The notes: generated from the letters alone by a model not told the origin. A stretch of 47,718 nt of DNA from JANNMJ01 sp031397815 (GCA_031397815.1 JANNMJ010000221.1:1-47718); one strand, 5' to 3'; numbered from the stretch's first letter, positions 9,201-16,976 are shown. Made by a program: numbers and translations.

Positions 9201-9318
9201 CGGTAAAGTGCTCGGCGTCGGGGCGTACCACGAAGACGGGAGCGGTACGGGCGTCAACCCGTTCAACCTGCGCATTGCCTCCGATGCGGGCGCCGTGTAC
9301 GTCTACACGGCCAACTAA
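6250..9318 (+). CDS. Secreted FG-GAP repeat protein with tail-fibre-like N-terminus
   Basis: 1022 aa from ATG 6250. The signal peptide ends at AAMAQ (about residue 25). Residues 25-215 (MGVGTITPNSSTRIDIVS, RGVRLPQI, NIGIGIATPDSSALLQMG, GLLVYNIDNNCFNYWD) match the fibre-like N-terminal region common in exported Bacteroidota proteins. Residues ~220-545 are Ig-like or bacterial adhesin-type beta domains rich in Thr/Gly with paired Cys. From residue 558 to the end there are seven consecutive ~68-aa repeats of the pattern DxFGxSVxLSxDGxTLAVGA, EDGSGTGINP, AGAAYVFTRSG, WxQQAYIKA, which is an FG-GAP/integrin-alpha-like propeller. Seven blades would close a ring. The protein stops right after blade seven with no T9SS sorting domain, so how it is retained at the surface is unclear. 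It is probably co-transcribed with the next gene. Confidence 0.9.
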   Translation: MRHFFAKILFYLTVAVAVPGAAMAQMGVGTITPNSSTRIDIVSSSRGVRLPQINLISTTDATTIASPAPSLLVWNTNASLPAGVGYYFNNGTSSAPVWVKIITNAAGDGTGNDWTHNGNTLTAEKTLGTKSGQDLPLITNNIERVRITALGNIGIGIATPDSSALLQMGSTTQGVLVSRMTTVQRNAIAAPADGLLVYNIDNNCFNYWDATAGEWQGMGCDATPSTTGGAISCATLTVQGTYQQGVELSGSNTITFILNNADAGQYKITASANGMTFTATDTLGAAGSYTVVLTGTGTPLSLGPVAVAIAYNGAQCVAVINVTTGIATCSACPGVGALTGTLTAGTAASGVSQALTVSYTGGTLYSINTATVNGIGLASPTSGNLEPSVATLDMTISGTPVVPGNVVLPYSINAQTGCSVTIPVTSGTGRVSSVNCAGTLSGTYLAGSPMSGTNTKVVTLTVSTAGTFYLRTAEVNGVYFQAGPVSLATGAQNVTMTANRTGNAPGTFSYTVTASSSATAFSTCSFNVIYSVPAGTPNYPAISCGSAGAPYTCLKANNTGALDNFGTSVAVSGDGLMMAVGAPLEDGSGTGINPANNDGASDAGAVYIYTRATQASTWAYQTYIKASNAGSGDNFGISVALNSDGTTLAVGAHQEDSNGSGINPVNNNLLFETGATYVFTRSGSTWSQQAYIKAGVADYGDRFGYTVSLSADGSTLVVGANQEDGSGTGVNPAHNNSLANAGAAYVFSRTGSTWTQQAYLKASNTGGGDEFGWNVTVSDDGNTVAVGARYEDGSAKGINLTSNNLASNAGATYVFTRSGSVWTQQAYIKAGNAGANDYFGWSVTLSSDGSTLAVGAQREDGSGTGANPADNNSAGDAGAAYVFTRSGTTWTQQAYIKASNTGGGDLFGNDISLSDDGSTLAVGASLEDGNGSCINASDNNSSGDKGAAYVFTRTGTGWVQQSIAKANNGGDGDHFGHSVRLSANGKVLGVGAYHEDGSGTGVNPFNLRIASDAGAVYVYTAN
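7921..9315 (+). repeat. Seven tandem ~204-bp FG-GAP coding repeats
   Basis: Seven in-frame repeats, the first of 207 bp and the later ones close to 204 bp, starting at 7921, 8128 and so on. DNA identity between the middle repeats is high enough (for example GTGTTCACGCGGAGCGGCA recurs) to allow recombination that adds or removes whole blades. Confidence 0.85.
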
Positions 9319-9357
9319 GCAGTGGCGCGGCCTTTCCCTTCTTCCCAGAAAATCGAT

Positions 9358-10884
9358 ATGCACCCCTTGCCTTTCCACCCGGCCACTTTGCTGCCGCGCC
9401 CCCGCCTGTGGGTGGCGCGGGTAGCGGGGCTGATGCTCCTCGGCGGCCTGCTGCCGTTTGTGAGCCACGCCCAGTTCTATACCAACGAAGCAGTGTATAA
9501 CGGCGCCTCCACCGCTACCGACCCGTTTTATTCCGGCGATGGCGTCATCAACGCCACCCTCGGTAATTGGGTGAACGATCAGGGGCTGGAAATCATCAGC
9601 GGCCCTGCTACCGGCACGTTCATCAACCACGGTACATACACCGCGAGCAACGGCGGCACCACGCAGTTCACCGGCGCTACCACCGTGGAAGTGGGCGGCA
9701 CCGTAAAGCCGACCTTCTTCAACCTCGACCTCGATAACGCCGGTAAGCTGCTCCTCACCAACACCAACGGCGCGCAGGTGAACGGCACGATGACCTTCGA
9801 CGGCACCCTCGTCGATAACACCGGCGGCGGGGTGAATGGGGCGCTGCGATTCGGCACGGCGGGCACGTACGCCTGGGCCACCGGCCCTAACGATACCCAC
9901 CACGTCAACGGCTACGTCGGCGCCGACCAGACGAGCGGCACCTTCACGTACCCCGTGGGGTCGGGCGCCGATTACCGCCCCGCCACCATCACGGCGCCCG
10001 CCGGGGCCGCTGTGGCGTATCTGGCGAGCAATCCGCAGGGCATCACTGCCATCGCCGCCACCCTATCCGGGGTGAGTAATCTGGCGACGTGGCCCGTAAG
10101 CGGCCTCGGCGCGGGCCTGACGGTGGGCGTGTCTATTCCCGACGGCCTCACGGGGTTCGCCGTGCCCGCCAAGCTCCGGCTGGTCGGCTGGAACGGCACG
10201 CAGTGGGTCGACCTGAGCGGTGGCCCCACCGCCAGCGGCAACACCGAAGGCTCGACACTGACGGGCACGACCGTGGCGGGCATCGAGGCGCTCGGCATCG
10301 GCGCCGGGCCTGACCCGCTGCCGGTTACGCTCGTGAGCTTCAACGCCGCGCCGCGCCGCACCGATGCGGTGCTCAAGTGGGCGACTGCCACCGAGCAGCA
10401 TTCGGCGTGGTTTACGGTGGAACGGTCCGGCGACGGGCGCGACTGGAAGACCATCGACCGCGTGGCGGCCGCCGGTAACAGCCAGCAGCCCCGCGCCTAC
10501 ACCACCACCGATGTGGGGGTCGGCAGTGGCGGCGGCACGTTCTACTACCGGTTGCAGCTGGTTGATCAGGACGGCACCACCACGCCTACCGAGGCGCGCG
10601 TCGTGGCCTTCACCGCGCCCGTTGTGGCGTGGGAAGCCACGGCGCTGCCTAACCCGTTTGGGCAGCAAGTGCGCGCGCGCATCGTGGCCCGGGCCGACGG
10701 CCCCGCCACCCTCACCCTCGTGAGCACCACCGGCCAAACCCTCTGGACGATCACCCGCCCCCTCGTGACCGGCCCGAACGACGTGGCCCTCACCGAGGCC
10801 TGCGCGGCGCTCCCGGTCGGGGTTTACCTGCTGCGCATCGCGCACGGCACCGATAACAGCACCCTGCGCCTCGTGCGGCAGTAA
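9358..10884 (+). CDS. Secreted protein with C-terminal T9SS type A sorting domain
   Basis: 508 aa from ATG 9358; an in-frame GTG at 9322 is possible but would add a non-signal-like leader. The signal peptide ends at FVSHAQ (about residue 39). Residues 40-320 are Gly/Thr/Asn-rich, with a strand-turn pattern typical of secreted Bacteroidota proteins with layered or beta-helical folds. The segment LPVTLVSFNAAPRRTDAVLKW, ATATEQHSAWFTVERSGDGRDW, YYRLQLVDQDG is the FN3-like domain that very often precedes the sorting signal. The last ~75 residues (ALPNPFGQQVRARI, GVYLLRIAHG, LRLVRQ) are a type A T9SS C-terminal domain, so the protein should be exported by T9SS and processed at the surface. It begins 39 bp after the FG-GAP gene. 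Confidence 0.9.
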   Translation: MHPLPFHPATLLPRPRLWVARVAGLMLLGGLLPFVSHAQFYTNEAVYNGASTATDPFYSGDGVINATLGNWVNDQGLEIISGPATGTFINHGTYTASNGGTTQFTGATTVEVGGTVKPTFFNLDLDNAGKLLLTNTNGAQVNGTMTFDGTLVDNTGGGVNGALRFGTAGTYAWATGPNDTHHVNGYVGADQTSGTFTYPVGSGADYRPATITAPAGAAVAYLASNPQGITAIAATLSGVSNLATWPVSGLGAGLTVGVSIPDGLTGFAVPAKLRLVGWNGTQWVDLSGGPTASGNTEGSTLTGTTVAGIEALGIGAGPDPLPVTLVSFNAAPRRTDAVLKWATATEQHSAWFTVERSGDGRDWKTIDRVAAAGNSQQPRAYTTTDVGVGSGGGTFYYRLQLVDQDGTTTPTEARVVAFTAPVVAWEATALPNPFGQQVRARIVARADGPATLTLVSTTGQTLWTITRPLVTGPNDVALTEACAALPVGVYLLRIAHGTDNSTLRLVRQ

Positions 10885-10976
10885 CCGCCCGGCGCCGGAT
10901 TCCGATTTTGAAAGAAAGAGCACCTATGAAACAGACGCAATTGAATTAAGAGAAGAGAAGACCCTATGAAAGCACC

Positions 10977-11024
10977 ATCGCCCCGGCCGACCAGTAATGG
11001 TTAGTCGGGGCGATTGGGTTTTGG
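10977..11024 (+). terminator. Intrinsic terminator after the T9SS protein gene
   Basis: ATCGCCCCG (10977-10985) pairs with CGGGGCGAT (11006-11014), and the inner arms GCCGACC/GGTTAGT extend the pairing in part. A T-containing stretch (TGGGTTTTG) follows. It lies about 90 bp after the stop codon. Confidence 0.65.
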
Positions 11025-11065
11025 GGGAGTTGGGGGGGAGATTCAACAGTGAGCGCCCCATTAAT

Positions 11066-11375
11066 GCGTCCCCGTGAGGGGACACCGTTTGGTAGCCGGG
11101 GGCAGCGCCCCCGGATAGAGATAACATTAAAAACAGGCGTCCCCGTTAGGGGATACCGTTCAGTAACCGCATCTTTATCAGCCGTCAACGGGCGTAATAC
11201 CGAACGGTATCCCCTAACGGGGATGCCCCGAATAAATGGGCTTCCGCTGAACCGGGGGCGCTGCCCCCGGCTACCAAACGGTGTCCCCTCACGGGGACGC
11301 GCCGATTGGGTGTTTTCGTTGAATCGAGGTTGATGCTTCCGGCCACCATTCGGTATCCCCTCACGGGGATTCCCC
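11066..11375. repeat. Nested inverted repeat with perfect 49-bp arms (REP-like cluster)
   Basis: Outer arms 11066-11114 and 11252-11300 are exact reverse complements over 49 bp. Each arm carries two small palindromes, GTCCCCTGAGGGGAC-like and CCGGGGGCAGCGCCCCCGG. Inside lies a second pair, about 11136-11161 and 11202-11227, with one mismatch in 26 bp (GCGTCCCCGTTAGGGGATACC). A lone half copy at 11350-11375 (CGGTATCCCCTCACGGGGAT) abuts the stop codon of the HD gene. No coding capacity. Confidence 0.9.
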
Positions 11376-11962
11376 TATGCGTACTGCGCCACCACCCGCT
11401 TGATCTCGGCCAGATGCTGCTCTTTGAGCGGTTGGCGGAGGCGGTTGGCGGTTTGGGTGAAATAGCGGTGCTGGGTGAGGAAATTGACCTGCAACCGGTT
11501 CCAGTCTTCTTCGGTCTGGACGATGCCCTGCACCTTGAACTCGGCGAAGAGGGTGGCGCCGATGGGGTAGAAATCAGCCCGCCCGAGGTAATCGAGGTCG
11601 CAGTCGCAGATGATTTCTTCTAGATGATTGTGCGGGGTTTGGGGGAGCTGAGTCGCCATAATCAGCCCGCAGATGCGCTCGATTTGGTCGGGGGCATAGT
11701 GGAAGCCCGGCAGCACTGCCCGCACGATTTCGCAGCCCCGCGTCTCGTGCCCCCGGTACGTGTCGATGAACCCGATATCGTGGAACGCAGCCGCCGTGCG
11801 CAGCAGCTTCAAGTCCTCGCCGCTCACGCCTTCGAGGTGGGCGTACTCCACGGCCGTCTGGTACACGTCGAGGGTGTGATGCCGCCCGTGGTACGTCAGC
11901 AGCGGCGACAGCCCGTCGAGGAGCTGCTGCAAGGCGTAGGCTTTAGCTCCTTTTAAGTCCAT
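11375..11962 (-). CDS. HD domain metal-dependent phosphohydrolase
   Basis: 195 aa from ATG 11962 (MDLKGAKAYALQQ). A longer frame to 12628 exists, but it only translates intergenic repeats and was rejected. The HD-superfamily metal ligands are visible: YHGRHHTLDVY (25-34), FHDIGFI with the HD pair at 61-62, GHETRGCEI with His72, and ICDCDLDYLGR near residues 130-140. This layout is typical of small stand-alone HD hydrolases acting on nucleotides or other phosphoesters; the substrate cannot be read from the sequence. It is predicted cytoplasmic, with no signal peptide. It stands alone on the minus strand, with repeats on both sides and no obvious partner gene. Confidence 0.85.
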   Translation of the reverse strand: MDLKGAKAYALQQLLDGLSPLLTYHGRHHTLDVYQTAVEYAHLEGVSGEDLKLLRTAAAFHDIGFIDTYRGHETRGCEIVRAVLPGFHYAPDQIERICGLIMATQLPQTPHNHLEEIICDCDLDYLGRADFYPIGATLFAEFKVQGIVQTEEDWNRLQVNFLTQHRYFTQTANRLRQPLKEQHLAEIKRVVAQYA

Positions 11963-12037
11963 GAGCGGGTAGGCAGGGGTAAGCGGGCAGTAAGAAAGGC
12001 AGAAAGGCCAGCGCGAATGAGGAAGCAAATTAAGTAT

Positions 12038-12056
12038 CCGGCACCGTCTCGGTGGT
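12038..12056. repeat. GGCACCG-type palindrome
   Basis: CCGGCACCGTCTCGGTGG is a short hairpin that recurs at 22102-22122, 22152-22172 and 29031-29049, always between genes. It looks like a small dispersed REP-like unit. Confidence 0.6.
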
Positions 12057-12090
12057 GGGGTGGGGGTTTGGGGGCACGTGGCCCTGCCTG

Positions 12091-12238
12091 AGCCCGGGGT
12101 TGATTTCTGCGAAATCAACCCCGGGCTGTAGAATAGAACCCCGTTGGGGTTCACGGGTCGCGTGGCATCAAGGAACCCTGAAGGGGTTCTACTCCAAAGC
12201 CCGGGGTTGCCCAAAGCGAAGCGTGGGCTACCCCGGGC
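12091..12238. repeat. Triple-hairpin dispersed element, copy 1
   Basis: 148 bp bounded by CCCGGGG arms: hairpin AGCCCGGGGTTGATTTC/GAAATCAACCCCGGGCT, a central pair GAACCCCGTTGGGGTTC and GAACCCTGAAGGGGTTC, then a last hairpin CCCGGGGTTGCCCA/TGGGCTACCCCGGGC. Related copies are at 14841-14988 and 21852-21997. Length and architecture are conserved while the inner stems differ. No open frame is conserved between copies. Confidence 0.85.
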
Positions 12239-12290
12239 ACGCGTGGGGGTGCGCGCAACGAGGCGGGTCATCGTATACCGCCAACTGACA

Positions 12291-12626
12291 GTGCCGTCTT
12301 TCTTCGCCCCGGAACGGCACACCCAAATTGGAGTGCCGTCTTTCTTCGCCCCGGAACGGCACACCCAAATTGGAGTGCCGTGTTTCTTCGCCCCGGAACG
12401 GCACACCCAAATTGGAGTGCCGTGTTTCTTCGGCCCGAAGTGGCACACACAAAATGGAGTGCCGTGTTTCTTGCGCCCGGAACGGCACACCCACTTGGGC
12501 GTGCCGTGTTTCTTCGGCCCGGAACGGCACACACAAAATGGAGTGCCACCTTTCTTTAGCGCGGAGCGGCACACCAACTTGGGCGTGCCGTGTTTCTTTA
12601 GCACAGAGTGGCACGCCCAAGTGGGC
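12291..12626. repeat. Tandem array, 8 units of 42 bp, each a hairpin
   Basis: Eight units start every 42 bp from 12291. The consensus begins GTGCCGTGTTTCTTCGCCC and continues GGAACGGCACACCCAAATTGGA. GTGCCGT pairs with ACGGCAC inside each unit, so the transcript could form a row of small hairpins. Units 1-3 are nearly identical; units 4-8 drift and alternate AAATTGG, AAAATGG and ACTTGGG ends. Because 42 is a multiple of three, an ORF runs through the array (14-aa repeats), but it has no start or composition supporting translation. It sits 27 bp downstream of the stop codon of the minus-strand gene to its right. Confidence 0.95.
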
Positions 12627-12653
12627 AAGGCCTCTTCCCCCTGACACTTCCCC

Positions 12654-14684
12654 CTACTCCTTCTCCAGCACCAGCACCACTTTGTTGAAGTTGGCGGCGG
12701 CGTTGATCACGGCGCGGTACGCCTCGAAGTCCTGTTTCGGCCAGTAAATCTGCTGGTAGCTCTCCGCGACGTTGACCGTGACGGTGCGCCCCTTCTGCTC
12801 GGCCCCGGACTGGAAGAAGTAGACCGGCGCGGCGGCGGCGGTGGTGGGGCCAGCCTGCGCGTTGATGGTCAAGTCGGCGAGATTGCGGATGCGGTAGCCG
12901 GTCGGGACGTCGAACGTGATCGTCCGGTTGTAGCGGCGGTTGTGGTCGTTCTCGACGTCGAACTGGCGCGCTTCGGTCTGGTACAGCTCCGATTGCGGCC
13001 CGATCAGCTCCCCGGCCTTGAAGAGGTAGCGGTTCCCGGCGCGCGTCACGAGGGCGGTGCTGGTGAGGGTGGCGTCGATGGTGAACGGGTTGTCGATGGG
13101 GTTGTCGGTGGCGGCGGTGTTGGTGGTCTGGAGCTTCGTGAACACGCCATCGGGCACACACGGCTTGATGATGCTCTGCATCAGCTCGGTGCGCTTATCC
13201 TCGGGAATCAGGCCGTAATACGGCTGGAACGGCTGGCAATGGTACCCACCAAGCACGTTCTTGATATCGACGGTAGAAGAAGACAGATCCGGCGCAAACG
13301 CGACTTTAATGATGTGGTCGTTGAGGCTCTTCTCGGCCGGGAGCGCCGGAATCTCCTTGATGACCCCGACGGCCGATTTCGTATCGCCGATGCTCACCGT
13401 CTTGATCCAGAGGCCGGACGTGGCGGTCCAGTCGGCGGGGGCCATGCCGAGGCGGAAATCCGGGCGACCGGGCGTCAGGAGCTGCTTGGTGGCGGGGAGG
13501 TAGACGAGGTAATGGTCGAGCCAGTTCCACGTATCGAAGGTGCCGTCGAAGGGCGCGTCGGAGCGGTCGCAGGTCACGATGAGGTCGTGCTCGACGTGAA
13601 GCTGTTCGAGCAGCGCCCCAAAGAAGTGCGTGAACCCAAACTCCGACGCCGCCCGGTTCTTCAGGATCGACGTGATGTCCATCGGCGCGCCTTCGTTGAG
13701 GGAGAAGTTCGTCTTGACGGCCAGCTCCAGCGCCCGCACCTGCGCCATCGGGTCAGAAGCGGAAGCGGCGGGGAGCTTGACGGTTTTCAGGTACTTCTCC
13801 AGCGCCTTCCGCTCGTCCTTCGAGACCGTGTAAATGCGCTCGTGAAGCGCCTGTGCGGCTTCGGCCCACGTAAAAAGGCGCACGTTGGGCCGGTTGCCCG
13901 AATACGCGAGCTTGTATTCGAGGCGCGCCAGCTTCGCCCGCACGTTCGCGAACGCCTCGTTATGGACGCCCGGCACGTTCGCGAGATGCACCCGAATGCG
14001 GTGCTTCTCGCCGCTGAGGCTATCCTGCGGGGCGGGCGTGTTGGCGGGAGCATTGTACAGCTTCGCCTCAAAAATTAGCGCGGCGGGCGAGATGATCTCG
14101 ACGGTTTCGTCGTACATCGTCACGTCCGATTGCAGCATCTCGCGCCCGAACGAGTGCGGGTCTTCGTCGGTGGTGTACAGAAACTCAATCTCGCCGCCCG
14201 GCTCGATGCCTTCGATGGCGAAAATCTTGTAGCCGCGCCCGCCGTCTTCGTCCTTCAGCTCCTTCAGATTGGCCCCGCTCGTTTCGGCCACCCGCCCCGT
14301 CGGGCCGACCGTCCGGACCTTCATCACCAGCAATTGCGCATCCGCCGCCAGCGGAATGATGAGCTTGTTGTACTGCTCAATCGCATCCGTAGAGTTGACG
14401 CGGATGCACTTATGCACCAGCCGGTACAGCCGCATCTGGCCGTCATACGGCCGCTTGGCGTACTCGCGCACGCTCAAATCGCGCAGCACCACCGCCGACT
14501 GCTTCGCCTCATCCCCGCTCACGGGGTGGAGCTTCGGCGCGGCGTCCCACGTATAGCGGGCGTAATCCAGCCCGGCGGGCAGGGCTTGGTTTTGGGCGAA
14601 GGCCGTAGTGGGGGCGGCGAGCGCCAGCCAAAGGGCGAAGCGCCGCGCGCGGTGTTGGAGAGTTGAGGGGAGTAGAGTGGTCAT
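12654..14684 (-). CDS. Exported DUF3857 protein with inactive transglutaminase-like fold
   Basis: 676 aa from ATG 14684 (MTTLLPSTLQHRARRF), with a signal peptide ending PTTAFAQ; the longer frame to 14792 is repetitive and unlikely. Residues ~30-330 are the DUF3857 region (RLYRLVHKCIRVNSTDAIEQYNK, YKIFAIEGIEPGGEIEF). A transglutaminase-like segment follows, but where the active Cys should be it reads NRAASEFGFTHFF (near 340-352). The matching His survives in WLDHYLVYL, while the Asp position reads LLTPG. It therefore appears to keep the fold without the Cys-His-Asp triad. The C-terminal ~250 residues are a DUF2569-free beta-rich domain. It is the second of two DUF3857 genes on this strand; a repeat element lies between them. 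A structural or substrate-binding periplasmic role is inferred. Confidence 0.85.
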   Translation of the reverse strand: MTTLLPSTLQHRARRFALWLALAAPTTAFAQNQALPAGLDYARYTWDAAPKLHPVSGDEAKQSAVVLRDLSVREYAKRPYDGQMRLYRLVHKCIRVNSTDAIEQYNKLIIPLAADAQLLVMKVRTVGPTGRVAETSGANLKELKDEDGGRGYKIFAIEGIEPGGEIEFLYTTDEDPHSFGREMLQSDVTMYDETVEIISPAALIFEAKLYNAPANTPAPQDSLSGEKHRIRVHLANVPGVHNEAFANVRAKLARLEYKLAYSGNRPNVRLFTWAEAAQALHERIYTVSKDERKALEKYLKTVKLPAASASDPMAQVRALELAVKTNFSLNEGAPMDITSILKNRAASEFGFTHFFGALLEQLHVEHDLIVTCDRSDAPFDGTFDTWNWLDHYLVYLPATKQLLTPGRPDFRLGMAPADWTATSGLWIKTVSIGDTKSAVGVIKEIPALPAEKSLNDHIIKVAFAPDLSSSTVDIKNVLGGYHCQPFQPYYGLIPEDKRTELMQSIIKPCVPDGVFTKLQTTNTAATDNPIDNPFTIDATLTSTALVTRAGNRYLFKAGELIGPQSELYQTEARQFDVENDHNRRYNRTITFDVPTGYRIRNLADLTINAQAGPTTAAAAPVYFFQSGAEQKGRTVTVNVAESYQQIYWPKQDFEAYRAVINAAANFNKVVLVLEKE

Positions 14685-14730
14685 TAGAGGGGAGTTAGGG
14701 GATTGATGGGGGGATGTGGGGGGATTTGTA

Positions 14731-14778
14731 TTGAGGTGGAATTGATGTAAAGGATGTGGATTGAGGTGGAATTGATGT
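14731..14778. repeat. Short direct repeat, two copies with 30-bp period
   Basis: TTGAGGTGGAATTGATGT occurs at 14731-14748 and 14761-14778 in the leader of the minus-strand DUF3857 gene. Possible operator or plain sequence duplication. Confidence 0.6.
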
Positions 14779-14840
14779 GATTGGGTTCTCATGGCGGGCT
14801 GTATCTGGGTGTCCCCCCACCCCGGCCCTGCGGAGCGGGT

Positions 14841-14988
14841 AGCCCGGGGTAGATTTCTGCGAAATCAACCCCGGGCTTTGGAAAAGAACCCCGTTGGGGT
14901 TCGCATTACGCATGGCATCGGGGAACCCCAACGGGGTTCTTCTCCAAAGCCCGGGGTTGGCGGCGCTTTGCGCCGACTACCCCGGGCT
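14841..14988. repeat. Triple-hairpin dispersed element, copy 2
   Basis: 148 bp with the same plan as 12091-12238. The outer hairpins are AGCCCGGGGTAGATTTC/GAAATCAACCCCGGGCT and CCCGGGGTTGGCGGCGC/GCGCCGACTACCCCGGGC. The centre, GAACCCCGTTGGGGTTC and GAACCCCAACGGGGTTC, can also pair long-range. It separates the two DUF3857 genes. Confidence 0.9.
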
Positions 14989-15011
14989 ACACGCAGCGCC
15001 GAGTCCCAACC

Positions 15012-16976
15012 TCAAGACTTCTTCCGCTTCAACACCACCGTCTCCTGATATGCCGCCGACAACCGCGCCACCACATCGTTCCAGCGGGCGAAGGCGCGGG
15101 GCTGCAGCATCAGGTAATCAACGCTGACCTCGCACTCGCGGACCACGCGGCTGCCCTCGTGGACGTAGCGAATGGTGCCGGAGGCGAGCGAATCGCGCAC
15201 CTCGACGGTGGGCGGGAGGTACTCGACGTCGTACTCGACGGGGACGTCGAGGACGGTGCGGGTGCGGGTGGTGTAGGCGTAATCGTTGGTGCGCGGGAGG
15301 CGGCGGGTGGCGACGTCGATGCGGTCGTGGGCGAGGGGGCGCTCCAGGTTGAGGTTGACGTAAATCTCGTCGTCGAGGCGCTGCACGTAGTCTTGGAGGC
15401 GGTATTTGTAGTCCATCCGGAGCGGCGCGTCGAGCTTGTCGGCGTCGTGCAGCTCGTAGGAATCGACGAAGAACTTGTTGTTGCCGCGCTCCAGCACCCG
15501 CTGCGCGAGGCGGTCTTGCCGGGTGCGGTCGAGGCCGTCGAGGGCGTTCGCGAGGCTCTCGCGGGAGTAGCCGGTGACGGTCCGCTCGCCGGTGCCGCGC
15601 AAGCCGGTGCCGTCGAGCTGCACCGTCGAGACGTCGGTGGTAGTGGTGCGGGCCGCCGACGTAATCGGCACCGTCGCGACGCGGCAGTGCGTGGCGTCGA
15701 GGGCCAACAGCGCCTCTTTCCCCTGAATCATCGACGTCGGCATCCCGTAGCTCGTGAACCGGCCGGTGGCGTCGAGGAAGATGTATTGCTCGGGGCCAGC
15801 CTCGTAGGCGGCAATCATATGGTTATCGACGACCGGCGCCGGTAGCTCGGCGTAGCGGTAGGGGATGTCGCGGGTGCCGATCCACGCCAGATACGCGCGC
15901 AGCCCAGCGGCGCGGAGCATCTGGCAAGTCAGGTTCGCCATATCCTTGCAATCGCCGTAGCGGTTCGCAAAGACGCGGTTCGCCGTGCTCGGCACGAAGC
16001 CGCGCAGCCCCTGCTCGAACGCGATGTACCGAACGTGCTGCTGCACCCAGTGGTAGATGCGGCGGGCGCGCTCATCAGGCGTGGTAGCGCCCACGACGAG
16101 CGAATCGACGACGCGTTTCAGGGCCGGGCCGGGCGCCTCATCCGCATTCGCCACAAACCCTGAATAGAGCGCGTACAGCTCATCGACGCCCGCCAACACC
16201 TTGCGCGGCTTCCCCGCCACGGGCACCTCGTTGAGGAGCAGCGCGACGTGCGGCTGGTAGTAGGCGCTGTTCGGGGCGTCGTCGTCGCGGGGGGCGGCGG
16301 GCACGTTCTCGGCCACGAACCGGTAGATCACATTGTTGCCCTTTTCCTGCTTCGTACACGTCACCATCCCCGCCGGAACGTGGAAAAGCTGGTACGTCAG
16401 GCGCGCCGCCTTGGGCAGCGTAACAGTCAGCTCAGCGTGCCGCACGGGCACGTAGGAGCCGAACCGAAACGGCATCACAAACCGCGCATCGGGGTGCCGA
16501 ATGGTGTAATCGGTGACGGTCCGGACGCCGGGCGCCACGCCGGGGAACGTGAACGACACGCGCCGCACATCATCATAAAAGACGCCGGGACGGATATCGA
16601 ACTTGTCCTTGAATTCTTTCACTTTCAACACCTTCCCGCTCCGCCCATCCGGCACCACCGACCGCGCCTCTACCGTTTGCAGGCGGCTGAAGTACGAGCT
16701 GTACACCTCGTCCATCGCATACCCGCTGGATTGCTCGGCGAGGTGCAGCAGGTCAAAGTGATTACGCGCCACCACCTGCACCGAATCCCCGACGACCTCA
16801 ACCGTGAGGTCTTGCCGATAATCAAGGAGCACGGCCGCTTCGCCGGGATACTGCTTGCGGGCCTGCGCGAGCTGCTCGTCGGGCACCACCTTCTGCGCGT
16901 CGGCGCTGAGGGTACCCAACAGGCAGAGCGCCGCCAGAAGGGCGCCCCACACGCGGCGGCTGTTATTTACTGCCAT
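15012..16976 (-). CDS. Exported DUF3857/transglutaminase-like protease-fold protein
   Basis: 654 aa from ATG 16976 (MAVNNSRRVWGALL), signal peptide ending TLSADAQ (about residue 28); this start overlaps the upstream gene by 14 bp. Residues ~45-270 are DUF3857. A complete transglutaminase-like core follows: YGDCKDMANL with Cys343, VVDNHMIAAY with His386 and IFLDATGR with Asp402, the expected triad order and spacing. The C-terminal ~230 residues are a beta-rich domain. Such proteins are widespread in Bacteroidota and are presumed periplasmic peptide- or amide-bond enzymes; the substrate is not known. The overlap with the YwqK-repeat gene argues for co-translation with it. The downstream paralogue lacks the triad. 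Confidence 0.9.
   Translation of the reverse strand: MAVNNSRRVWGALLAALCLLGTLSADAQKVVPDEQLAQARKQYPGEAAVLLDYRQDLTVEVVGDSVQVVARNHFDLLHLAEQSSGYAMDEVYSSYFSRLQTVEARSVVPDGRSGKVLKVKEFKDKFDIRPGVFYDDVRRVSFTFPGVAPGVRTVTDYTIRHPDARFVMPFRFGSYVPVRHAELTVTLPKAARLTYQLFHVPAGMVTCTKQEKGNNVIYRFVAENVPAAPRDDDAPNSAYYQPHVALLLNEVPVAGKPRKVLAGVDELYALYSGFVANADEAPGPALKRVVDSLVVGATTPDERARRIYHWVQQHVRYIAFEQGLRGFVPSTANRVFANRYGDCKDMANLTCQMLRAAGLRAYLAWIGTRDIPYRYAELPAPVVDNHMIAAYEAGPEQYIFLDATGRFTSYGMPTSMIQGKEALLALDATHCRVATVPITSAARTTTTDVSTVQLDGTGLRGTGERTVTGYSRESLANALDGLDRTRQDRLAQRVLERGNNKFFVDSYELHDADKLDAPLRMDYKYRLQDYVQRLDDEIYVNLNLERPLAHDRIDVATRRLPRTNDYAYTTRTRTVLDVPVEYDVEYLPPTVEVRDSLASGTIRYVHEGSRVVRECEVSVDYLMLQPRAFARWNDVVARLSAAYQETVVLKRKKS

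Noticed and set aside
12291..12626. CRISPR array
   Set aside because: Units abut each other at 42 bp with no unique spacers, and no cas gene is present.
12268..12628. ORF of 14-aa repeats (GTPIWVCRSGAKK-like) fused in frame to the HD gene
   Set aside because: It only exists because the 42-bp DNA repeat is a multiple of three. The HD domain has its own ATG at 11962, and all frames through the array are open, so coding is not supported.
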